Shown: positions 1 to 6,324 of the stretch, one piece after another
Layout of the letters: every line of letters starts with the position of its first letter
Numbering within the stretch: position 1 is the stretch's first letter
NCBI GenBank assembly: GCA_041686355.1
Contig: JAWLDZ010000069.1
Span: 1-13,155 of the forward strand
Source: DSBN01 sp041686355
Lineage (GTDB): Bacteria; Spirochaetota; Spirochaetia; DSM-16054; Sediminispirochaetaceae
Direction: 5' to 3'
DNA length: 13,155 nucleotides
Position numbers and translations under genes: made by a program
Notes under the pieces: generated by a model
The model's database searches: none
The model's input: the letters and a program-made list of their open reading frames with translations, nothing else
Told to the model about the DNA's origin: nothing

Positions 1-1948
1 GGAACCATCGGCAAATTTTTACGAGTTATCCCGATCACCGTTTCCGTGGCTTTACTTGCATCTACCTTTGAAGCCCTGGTATTTCTCCCGGTTCATTTTG
101 CCGATTGGGCGGGGAAGACAAAAGCAAAATCCAAGCGCATCTTCGAGGCCCTTCGTAGTCGATACGAAACGCTCCTGCACGCCCTTTTCTTACGCCGCAA
201 ACGCACCATTATTGTTATGGTAGTGGTAATGGTAAGCCTGCTCGGACTTACCGGTACGGTCCAGCCGGATCTGTTCAGCGCTGAAGATTACTCCCTCTTC
301 TATGTCGATATCGAAATGCCCGCCGGTACCCCGCGGGAGAAAACCGACCAAGTTGTTGCCCAGTTTGAAGATCGCCTATTACCCCTGATAGGCGAGGGAG
401 AGGTGGTGGCCGTCAATAGTACCATCGGTTTTGCCGAGGGGGGAACCGGCAACACCAGCAAAAGCAATGTCGCCGAAATTATTGTGGATCTAAAGGAGCG
501 GGACCGCGGCCGCAGCCGCTCTATTACTGCCATTATTCAGGAGGTGGAACGACTGTGTGCCGATATCCCGGGTCCGGAGAAGGTCAGGTACCGGAAGGCA
601 GCTACGGGACCGCCCACCGATCCGCCGGTGTCCTTCAGACTGCAGGGCGACAACTACGACCGGCTGATAGATATCTCCCAGGCGGTTCAGCAAAAATTGA
701 GTGAATATCCGGAACTGTATAACATTAGGGATAACATGGAGGCTGGAACTCCGGAACTCAGAATACGCGTGAATCCGGCCCAGGCAGCCCGCTACGGTCT
801 CAGCACCGCAACGGTGGGACGCTATATCCGCAGTTCCGTCGAAGGGGTAACCGCCACCACCATCTTCAAGGAAAATGAAGAGATTGATGTGCTGGTAAAA
901 TACAGTGCCGGCACCCTAGATTCGGTATATCAGCTCCAGCAGATCAAAATTCCCGCGCCCAGCGGAAACCTGATTCCCTTTAACTCGCTGTGCGAAATCG
1001 AAGAGAGTTCAGGCTTTGCTTCAATTAAGCGCATCGATGGAAAGCGCGAAGTCACTATTTCCGCCGAAGCGTATAACGAGGAGCGGGTCCGACAGATAAA
1101 CTCCGAACTAAAACAGTTTTACGCGCAGAGTTTTTCCCAAGCTAACCCTCGGGTGGATTTTATAGTCGGTGGTGAGTTCGCCGAGTTCAACAATCTGCTA
1201 ATTCAGATTTTAAGGATCTTTTTGATTGGAGTCTTTCTTATCTATATTATTTTAGGGACTCAATTCAGATCGTACTTTCAGCCCTTCCTGATTCTCTTCT
1301 CAGTCCCCTTTGCCTTTGCCGGGGTTATCCTCTATCTAGTTCTCTCGGGAACCCCCTTTTCTACCACCGTTCTGTATGCCGCCGTAGCTCTGGCGGGTAT
1401 CGCCGTCAACGACTCAATTGTGCTGATCAGCTTTATCAATAACCTGCGGGAGGAAAACTACAGCACCTTCGATGCAGTGCTCAAGGCTTCGGCAACCCGT
1501 TTTCGACCGATTATCCTCACCTCGCTGACAACCATCGCCGGGCTCCTGCCGACTGCGATTGGAATCGGCGGGCGCTCAGTGGTCTGGGGCCCCATGGCCA
1601 GTACTATTATCTTTGGACTGATCTTCTCTACCATCACGGCACTGCTGTTTATCCCCTGCTTGTACGGAATTTTCGACGATGTAAAACAGCACCGCCTGCA
1701 NNNNNNNNNNNNNNNNNNNNNNNNNNNNNNNNNNNNNNNNNNNNNNNNNNNNNNNNNNNNNNNNNNNNNNNNNNNNNNNNNNNNNNNNNNNNNNNNNNNN
1801 TACTATTATCTTTGGACTGATCTTCTCTACCATCACGGCACTGCTGTTTATCCCCTGCTTGTACGGAATTTTCGACGATGTAAAACAGCACCGCCTGCAA
1901 CGGAAAGAGCGTAGACTTGCAAAAAAACAGGTCTCCCATCAGGCATAA
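1..1948 (+). CDS. RND-family efflux permease, C-terminal half (5' end outside window; broken by a false gap)
   Basis: Inner-membrane RND (AcrB/HAE1-like) permease that would use the proton gradient to expel compounds with a periplasmic adaptor and an outer-membrane channel. Frame 1 is open from the first base, so the gene begins upstream. Visible in order: a membrane helix ending in the RND-typical SxFEALxFLPVH stretch (residues 5-33), another helix (about 70-88), a large periplasmic porter region (about 90-395), then a cluster of helices with ILGTQFRSYFQPFLIL, ALAGIAVNDSIVLI and RPIILTSLTTIAGLLP, all typical of the RND C-terminal half. As printed, the frame is wrecked after base 1700 by Ns and a repeated flank. 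Collapsing the 99-base overlap gives a 582-residue partial protein with a basic tail ending KKQVSHQA and a TAA stop at 1946-1948. Family is secure; substrate unknown. Confidence 0.9.
1602..1700. repeat. 99-base direct repeat, left copy beside the N run
   Basis: This stretch is repeated base for base at 1801-1899, directly on the other side of the Ns. It lies in the last membrane helix of the RND permease. The likeliest reading is that two contigs end in the same 99 bases, not a real duplication. Confidence 0.95.
1701..1800. other. Assembly gap of exactly 100 Ns
   Basis: One hundred consecutive Ns, the size commonly used for a scaffold gap of unknown length. Because both sides carry the same 99 bases, the true gap length is probably negative (an unmerged overlap) and no sequence is missing. 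Confidence 0.97.
1801..1899. repeat. 99-base direct repeat, right copy beside the N run
   Basis: Identical to 1602-1700, offset by 199 bases. Since 199 is not a multiple of three, reading through the gap as printed gives a shifted, meaningless tail, whereas merging the two copies continues the permease frame into CAA CGG AAA GAG and on to TAA at 1946. Confidence 0.95.
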
Positions 1949-1950
1949 AC

Positions 1951-2000
1951 TTGACTGTTTTTGTTAACTTAACCAGATTCTTTTAGTACTTTAAATACTA
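1951..2000 (+). promoter_or_regulatory. Possible promoter region for msrB
   Basis: TTGACT at 1951-1956 has no convincing -10 partner at 16-18 bases. A second candidate is TTAACC (1969-1974), 16 bases, then TTAAAT (1991-1996). The stretch 1984-2000 also has a short inverted repeat, TAGTA, seven bases, TACTA. It does not match the PerR-type operator found before the next two genes. No terminator is seen after the permease, so read-through is possible. Confidence 0.25.
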
Positions 2001-2062
2001 CCGCAAGGCGACAAGTACTGCAACACGGCGCCTAATGCTACGCGAGAAAGGAGTGATTTGAT

Positions 2063-2533
2063 ATGTTAGAAAATTACACACTATATACCCCCGACACACT
2101 GCCAGAATTTCCGCTGCAACTTACCGAGCGGCAATGGCGAAAAGTACTGACCCCCAAGCAATACGGGGTACTGCGCGGCAGGGCTACCGAGCGGGCCTTT
2201 TCAGGCGAATACTACACAAACCACAGTAAAGGAGTGTACTACTCCGCCGCCTCGGCACAAGCCCTGTTTAGTTCCGATACAAAATTCGAGTCCGGCTCGG
2301 GCTGGCCGAGTTTTTATGAGCCGGTTTCTCCGGAGGCAGTGGTACTGGTCGAGGATACGAGCCATGGGATGTCCCGCATAGAGGTCTTGGACAGCAGCTC
2401 AGGGTCTCATCTGGGACACGTGTTCACCGATGGTCCCAAGCCTACGGGACTTCGCTTCTGCATCAACTCAGCGGCCCTGATTTTTGTGGCTGAAGGTAAT
2501 GTTCCTCCGAAACCGCCTGAGGCCGGAAATTAA
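2063..2533 (+). CDS. msrB: Peptide-methionine (R)-S-oxide reductase, single-cysteine form without zinc site
   Basis: Reduces methionine-R-sulfoxide in oxidised proteins; probably cytoplasmic, as no signal peptide is seen. 156 residues, normal for a stand-alone MsrB. Family marks: RATERAFSGEYY (40-51), KFESGSGWPSF (74-84), RIEV (105-108), SHLGHVFTDGPKPTGLRFCIN (115-135) with the catalytic cysteine at 133. Oddly, Cys133 is the only cysteine. The two CxxC zinc pairs of typical MsrBs are replaced by S61-A-A-S64 and D110-S-S-S113, and the resolving-cysteine position in SGxGWPSF is Ser79. Recycling must therefore use an outside thiol or reductant directly. Zinc-less MsrBs are known (the Neisseria PilB MsrB domain is one), so activity is still expected. 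ATG at 2063 follows AAAGGAG (2047-2053) by nine bases. It lies directly upstream of perR and the peroxiredoxin, which fits an oxidative-stress role. Confidence 0.93.
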   Translation: MLENYTLYTPDTLPEFPLQLTERQWRKVLTPKQYGVLRGRATERAFSGEYYTNHSKGVYYSAASAQALFSSDTKFESGSGWPSFYEPVSPEAVVLVEDTSHGMSRIEVLDSSSGSHLGHVFTDGPKPTGLRFCINSAALIFVAEGNVPPKPPEAGN

Positions 2534-2536
2534 TGC

Positions 2537-2565
2537 TTGACAATTGGTTGACTTTTTACTAAATT
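2537..2565 (+). promoter_or_regulatory. perR promoter
   Basis: TTGACA at 2537-2542 (perfect -35), a 17-base spacer, then TAAATT at 2560-2565 (4 of 6 to the -10 consensus). Transcription would begin near 2572, inside the inverted repeat at 2568-2582, the expected geometry for repression. It starts four bases after the msrB stop. Confidence 0.7.
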
Positions 2566-2567
2566 AG

Positions 2568-2582
2568 TAATCGTTCCGATTA
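2568..2582. promoter_or_regulatory. PerR/Fur-type operator upstream of perR
   Basis: Perfect inverted repeat TAATCG, TTC, CGATTA over the predicted transcription start of perR. The same core, with an A for a C in the centre, recurs before the peroxiredoxin gene at 3061-3075. Fur-family boxes are A+T-rich palindromes of this size, so autoregulation by PerR is the natural inference. Confidence 0.75.
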
Positions 2583-2592
2583 AGGATAAGAG

Positions 2593-3006
2593 ATGACTGA
2601 ACAGGTATACAGAAAGAGCAAACAACGCCAACATATTCTAGACTTTTTGAGGTCCACCGACTCCCATCCCACAGCTCAGATGGTGTTTGACGGTATCCGG
2701 GATGAGTTTCCCAACTTGAGTCTGGGCACGGTGTATCGTAACTTGAATATTCTTGTGGAACAGGGAAAAGTGAACCGGCTGCAGTACGGCAGTACCTTTG
2801 ACCGCTACGATGCCGATGTATACGAACACTACCACTTTATATGCGGGGAGTGTAACAGGGTGTTCGACATACCCCTAGAACCGAAGGAAGATCTGGAAGC
2901 AATGGCCGAAGAGGTGTCAGGGCATCTTGTACAAGAACACAAAGTCGACTTTTTCGGCATATGCGCGCAGTGCAGGCGTAAGAGTCTGACTGAAGAGGTT
3001 TCATAG
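2593..3006 (+). CDS. perR: Peroxide-sensing Fur-family repressor PerR
   Basis: Cytoplasmic metal-dependent repressor: with Fe(II) bound, H2O2 oxidises its histidine ligands and DNA is released. 137 residues. An N-terminal winged helix (about 5-70, with SLGTVYRNLNIL as the recognition region) precedes a metal-binding dimerisation domain. Set against Bacillus subtilis PerR, every known ligand falls at a constant offset of 12: His25, Asp73, His79, His81 and Asp92 for the regulatory site (H37, D85, H91, H93, D104), and Cys84, Cys87, Cys124 and Cys127 for structural zinc. Asp92, rather than Glu, is the position linked to peroxide sensing, which favours PerR over Fur or Zur. AAGGA at 2582-2586 lies six bases before the ATG. 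An inverted repeat in its own promoter is shared with the downstream peroxiredoxin. I did not align it by computer; the residue match is from memory of the Bacillus protein. Confidence 0.93.
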   Translation: MTEQVYRKSKQRQHILDFLRSTDSHPTAQMVFDGIRDEFPNLSLGTVYRNLNILVEQGKVNRLQYGSTFDRYDADVYEHYHFICGECNRVFDIPLEPKEDLEAMAEEVSGHLVQEHKVDFFGICAQCRRKSLTEEVS

Positions 3007-3056
3007 CATGGGAATGTAAAATGAAGCAGAGCACAGAAATATTTTTTTAGTCACTA

Positions 3057-3079
3057 ATAATAATCGTTACGATTATTAT
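3057..3079. promoter_or_regulatory. PerR/Fur-type operator upstream of the peroxiredoxin gene
   Basis: Perfect inverted repeat with 10-base arms around TTA: the left arm ends TAATAATCG at 3066 and the right arm begins CGATTATTA at 3070. The inner 15 bases match the perR operator apart from the central base. A -10-like TATTAT overlaps the right arm at 3074-3079, but no good -35 is seen, so the promoter itself is only weakly placed. Confidence 0.8.
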
Positions 3080-3113
3080 AAAAATAATCAGAAATAAAAA
3101 GAAGGAGAGAAAC

Positions 3114-3755
3114 ATGGAACAGAGTATGCCTCTATTAGGAGACAAATTCCCGGAGATGGAAGTAAAGACCACCCACGGGGTGAAACAGCTGCCCCAGGAT
3201 TACAAAGGAAAATGGGTGGTGCTCTTTTCACACCCCGGTGACTTTACTCCGGTATGTACCACAGAGTTCGTATCGTTTGCAAAAAAAGCGGAAGAGTTTA
3301 AGAAGGCGAATGCCGAACTTCTCGGCCTCTCAATCGACCAGGTTCACAGCCACATCAAATGGACCGAGTGGATCAACGAAAAACTGGATGTGAAAATTCC
3401 CTTTCCCATTATCGCCGACGAGATGGGCAAGGTTGCTCAAACCCTCGGTATGGTTCATCCCGGCAAGGGCACCAATACCGTGCGCGCGGTATTCCTGATC
3501 GATCCAAAGGGCTTTATCCGATTGGTTCTGTACTACCCCCAAGAGATCGGCCGCAACATGGACGAGGTGCTCAGATCGCTGAAAGCCCTGCAGGTTTCAG
3601 ATAAGAATGGAGTTGCAACACCGGCGAACTGGCCCAATAACGAACTGATCGGCGACCGTGTAATTATACCTCCGGCTTCTACCGAACAGGACGCTGAAAA
3701 GCGGCTCAAGGAGTACGAAGGCTACGACTGGTGGTTCTGCCACAAGGCACTGTAG
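3114..3755 (+). CDS. Peroxiredoxin, Prx6/archaeal TPx type
   Basis: Thiol peroxidase that reduces H2O2 and organic peroxides in the cytoplasm. 213 residues, the length usual for this subfamily. The active-site loop HPGDFTPVCTTEF places the peroxidatic cysteine at 48. NTVRAVFLIDPKG carries the conserved arginine, and LYYPQEIGRNMDEVLR is the dimer-side segment typical of Prx6-like enzymes. A C-terminal YDWWFCHKAL adds Cys209, as in archaeal-type enzymes with a resolving cysteine near the end, so it may act as a 2-Cys enzyme. There is no AhpF-like partner in the window. AAGGAG (3102-3107) lies six bases before the ATG, the PerR-type inverted repeat lies 35 bases upstream, and a strong terminator follows, so it is probably its own transcription unit under peroxide control. 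Confidence 0.93.
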   Translation: MEQSMPLLGDKFPEMEVKTTHGVKQLPQDYKGKWVVLFSHPGDFTPVCTTEFVSFAKKAEEFKKANAELLGLSIDQVHSHIKWTEWINEKLDVKIPFPIIADEMGKVAQTLGMVHPGKGTNTVRAVFLIDPKGFIRLVLYYPQEIGRNMDEVLRSLKALQVSDKNGVATPANWPNNELIGDRVIIPPASTEQDAEKRLKEYEGYDWWFCHKAL

Positions 3756-3777
3756 AATCACATATAAAAACCGAATC

Positions 3778-3814
3778 AAAGGGGCTGTCTGAAAAATAGA
3801 CAGCCCCTTTTTTT
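3778..3814 (+). terminator. Rho-independent terminator after the peroxiredoxin gene
   Basis: A perfect 13-base stem (AAAGGGGCTGTCT at 3778-3790 pairing with 3798-3810) around a 7-base loop, running into seven Ts (3808-3814). It starts 22 bases after the stop codon. The A-rich left edge lets it work partly in reverse, but nothing convergent is nearby. Confidence 0.95.
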
Positions 3815-3933
3815 ATGTCCCGCCCCTTGTGCAGCCAAATAATGCAGCGAAACACAGAAACTGCTTTACAGAAAGGGCAAAATGAATTAGTAAAATACTA
3901 TACTTGCATTAATTGGAGCTCGATATCATAATG

Positions 3934-3939
3934 TATAAT
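3934..3939 (+). promoter_or_regulatory. Candidate -10 element for the chemoreceptor gene
   Basis: A perfect TATAAT, but the best -35-like TTGGAG (3913-3918) is only 15 bases away. A start six or seven bases downstream would fall in the ribosome site (TTGGAG, 3945-3950), leaving a very short leader. A more distant pair, TTTACA (3865-3870), 17 bases, TAGTAA (3888-3893), is an alternative. No flagellar sigma-28-type promoter was found. The rest of 3815-3933 shows nothing else. Confidence 0.4.
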
Positions 3940-3956
3940 ATGTATTGGAGTATGCA

Positions 3957-6152
3957 ATGAAATTGAATGTAAAACTTTTATTAATTCTTATTTTGCTGCC
4001 TTTAGTTCTACTAATTGGCGCAGGCTATTTATCATTTGTCAACCAACGGGATATGCTGCAAGCGGAGAAGGAGCAGCAGACGCTGCTGTACACCGAAAAG
4101 CTGGCTCTAAACCTGTCAAGTATTATGCAGCGCCAAAAACAGATTCTAGAAGACTTTTCCCGGCTCCCCTTTGTGCTTGATATGATGAAAAAGATGCCGG
4201 ACTCGAATGTAAAGGCCGACTATGAAGAGATGCCGGAGTATGAGCCCTATCTGAAAGTAGCTAAAGCTTTTGCCGCCGATGAGAAAGTCGGCCTTATGTA
4301 CATGGGCGCACCCCAGAGCTTGAATGCCCTGGCCAATGTGTGGATTGACCTGCCTCCGGGTTATGACGGCCGTGAGCGTCCCTGGTACAGCGCTGCAGAG
4401 GAAAGCGGTGAATTTTCAATAACCGAACCCTATATTGATCAAGCCTCGGATGAAGGAAATATTGTTGTAAGCGCTTCCCTGCCGGTGCGAGAGCAGGGTG
4501 AATTGATCGGCGTATCCGCAATAGACATGACACTGGACAGCCTACTAAGCTATCTTCAGGAAGAAACCGGATCCAGTGTCGGAGGCATCTACCTGATCGA
4601 CAATAAGAGCGGATCACTTATTTTCGGACAAGACCAGGAACCCCTGTCGATGAGTTTTTCCGAGCTCCTGGAAAGCTCTGAAGTGCAGCACGCAGAAGAG
4701 CTGCTCAACACTGTGAACCAACAGTCCAGTGGTATCACCAGCGTCCGCGCTTCAGGGGACAACCCTTTTAAAAACAGTATAATCGGGTACAATGAGGTCG
4801 CCCTTACACCATGGGTAGTCAGTGTGGCTTACCCGAAAAGTGAACTCCAAAAACAGGTAATCGGTCCGGTTTTGCGAACAACTATTACCAGCACTTTGAT
4901 CATCCTGGGTGTACTTCTGTTAGCCTACCTCATAATAAGTCGAACTATAGTACGCTCTATTACCCTTACCACCAGAAACTTACAGGAGATATCACAAGGT
5001 GCCCGGGACCTGACAGTCCGGATGGATGTGAAAACTAAAGATGAGATCGGAATTCTCTCGATATCTTTCAATAGTTTCGTAGACCGGCTCAGGGAAATTA
5101 TCTCATCGGTCAAGGCCGATATGCAGTCTATCAATCAGCGACAAAACGATTTGGCAGCAAATGCCGAAGAGACAGCCTCTGCCTCAACCCAAATCAGCTC
5201 TAATGTACAGAATATCAACAAAGAGATCGAACACCTTGATAACGAAGTTCAAGATGAATCTTCTGCAATAGAGGAGTTACGGAGGACCGTCGAAAACCTA
5301 AGAAATAATGTTGAATCCCAGAGTTCTGCCATTACCCAGTCAACAGCTTCTATTGAAGAGATGATGGCCAGTCTTCAGAGTGTAGCTCAAACCATCGAGA
5401 ATAAACAAAACGCATCCCAATCCCTTTCAAAAACCATTGAAGAGGGGAGTAAAACGGTAGAAGAATCAAGCCGCGCCATCGAAGAGGTAGTACAGCAAGC
5501 CGGCCGCATAACCGAGATCTCGGAGGTCATCACAAATGTTGCCGGCCAAACCAATCTGCTTTCCATGAACGCTGCTATCGAGGCCGCCCACGCCGGTGAA
5601 TCCGGTAAGGGCTTTGCGGTAGTGGCAGACGAAATTCGAAAGCTGGCCGAGGCATCACAGAACAATTCAAAAGAGATCAGTACAACCATCAAAGAGATCC
5701 TCCAGTCCCTGGAAACAGCCTCCAAAGCCTCACATACGAATCTTGAAACCTTCGACGTAATCAGACGCGAAACTCATGAAACTGTTGATGCCTTTAATGA
5801 AATCAACTCCAACACCCAGGAACTGTCCCAGGGGAGCCAACAAATTCTGGAAGCAATCACCAATCTAAATCATATCGCCTCCGAAGTGAAAAGCGGCTCG
5901 GATGAGATGCGCGAATCGGTAGAAGTCGTCCATCATGCAACTGACAGGGTTACCCAGATATCCGCCACGGTAAAGAGTGGAATACATGAAATATCGAGCG
6001 GAACCAATGAAATTGCCGAATCGATGAACTATGTCGAGAACATCATCCAAGATATTACCGATAAGGTGAATAAAATCTCCAAGGAAGTAGAACAGTTCAA
6101 AACGGAAACAACCGAGGAGGAAACAATCGACCAGCTCGATGATATTGAATAG
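3957..6152 (+). CDS. Methyl-accepting chemotaxis protein with dCache sensor
   Basis: Transmembrane chemoreceptor that binds a small ligand outside the membrane and signals through CheW/CheA. With ATG at 3957 it has 731 residues. Order: membrane helix (about 7-27); periplasmic dCache domain (about 33-297) with RPWY at 141-144, TEPYIDQ and a GVSAIDM segment (Asp190), the residues that usually line the ligand pocket; second helix (about 302-328); HAMP (about 329-381); a long coiled-coil signalling domain with the conserved hairpin tip near 520-565 (AGQTNLLSMNAAIEAAHAGE, GKGFAVVADEIRKLAE). It ends DQLDDIE, with no CheR-docking pentapeptide. I chose the ATG at 3957, not the TTG at 3945, because that TTG is part of the TTGGAG ribosome site lying six bases before the ATG. 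RPWY and the acidic pocket suggest an amine or amino-acid ligand, but that is a guess. Confidence 0.94.
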   Translation: MKLNVKLLLILILLPLVLLIGAGYLSFVNQRDMLQAEKEQQTLLYTEKLALNLSSIMQRQKQILEDFSRLPFVLDMMKKMPDSNVKADYEEMPEYEPYLKVAKAFAADEKVGLMYMGAPQSLNALANVWIDLPPGYDGRERPWYSAAEESGEFSITEPYIDQASDEGNIVVSASLPVREQGELIGVSAIDMTLDSLLSYLQEETGSSVGGIYLIDNKSGSLIFGQDQEPLSMSFSELLESSEVQHAEELLNTVNQQSSGITSVRASGDNPFKNSIIGYNEVALTPWVVSVAYPKSELQKQVIGPVLRTTITSTLIILGVLLLAYLIISRTIVRSITLTTRNLQEISQGARDLTVRMDVKTKDEIGILSISFNSFVDRLREIISSVKADMQSINQRQNDLAANAEETASASTQISSNVQNINKEIEHLDNEVQDESSAIEELRRTVENLRNNVESQSSAITQSTASIEEMMASLQSVAQTIENKQNASQSLSKTIEEGSKTVEESSRAIEEVVQQAGRITEISEVITNVAGQTNLLSMNAAIEAAHAGESGKGFAVVADEIRKLAEASQNNSKEISTTIKEILQSLETASKASHTNLETFDVIRRETHETVDAFNEINSNTQELSQGSQQILEAITNLNHIASEVKSGSDEMRESVEVVHHATDRVTQISATVKSGIHEISSGTNEIAESMNYVENIIQDITDKVNKISKEVEQFKTETTEEETIDQLDDIE

Positions 6153-6181
6153 AGATGGCCTGCGTTTTTTACCCGGTACTA

Positions 6182-6210
6182 TTGACAGACCCGGAGGTAA
6201 TAGGTATATT
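6182..6210 (+). promoter_or_regulatory. Strong promoter of the tRNA-Ala gene
   Basis: TTGACA (6182-6187), 17 bases, TATATT (6205-6210): a near-perfect housekeeping promoter. The start would be near 6217, ten bases before the tRNA. The 24-base spacing from the tRNA to the next ORF suggests the same promoter also serves that gene. Confidence 0.85.
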
Positions 6211-6226
6211 TTTTACACAATGTCGT

Positions 6227-6300
6227 GGGGGTGTAGCTCAGTTGGCTAGAGCGCGTGAATGGCATTCACGAGGTCATGGGTTCGATTCCCACCACCTCCA
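6227..6300 (+). tRNA. tRNA-Ala (anticodon GGC)
   Basis: A 74-base cloverleaf. Acceptor GGGGGTG pairs with CACCTCC (one G-T pair), D-arm GCTC/GAGC, anticodon stem CGTGA/TCACG with loop ATGGCAT reading GGC (decodes GCC), five-base variable loop, T-arm loop TTCGATT, discriminator A. The outer T-stem pair is A-C, a mismatch. CCA is not encoded (CTA follows), so a CCA-adding enzyme is needed. Confidence 0.95.
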
Positions 6301-6324
6301 CTACCTTTTTTATAGGGAAAAGTT

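Noticed and set aside
1801..1914. Continuation of the permease frame through the Ns to a stop near 1914
   Set aside because: It reads the repeated flank in the wrong frame; merging the overlap gives a proper stop at 1946-1948.
1984..2000. Third PerR operator upstream of msrB
   Set aside because: Only five-base arms with a seven-base centre and no TAATCG/CGATTA core.
3891..3944. Sigma-28-type promoter for the chemoreceptor
   Set aside because: TAAA at 3891 has no GCCGATAA-like partner at the right distance.
3945..3956. TTG start at 3945 for the chemoreceptor
   Set aside because: The TTG is part of the TTGGAG ribosome site for the ATG at 3957, where the signal-anchor begins directly.
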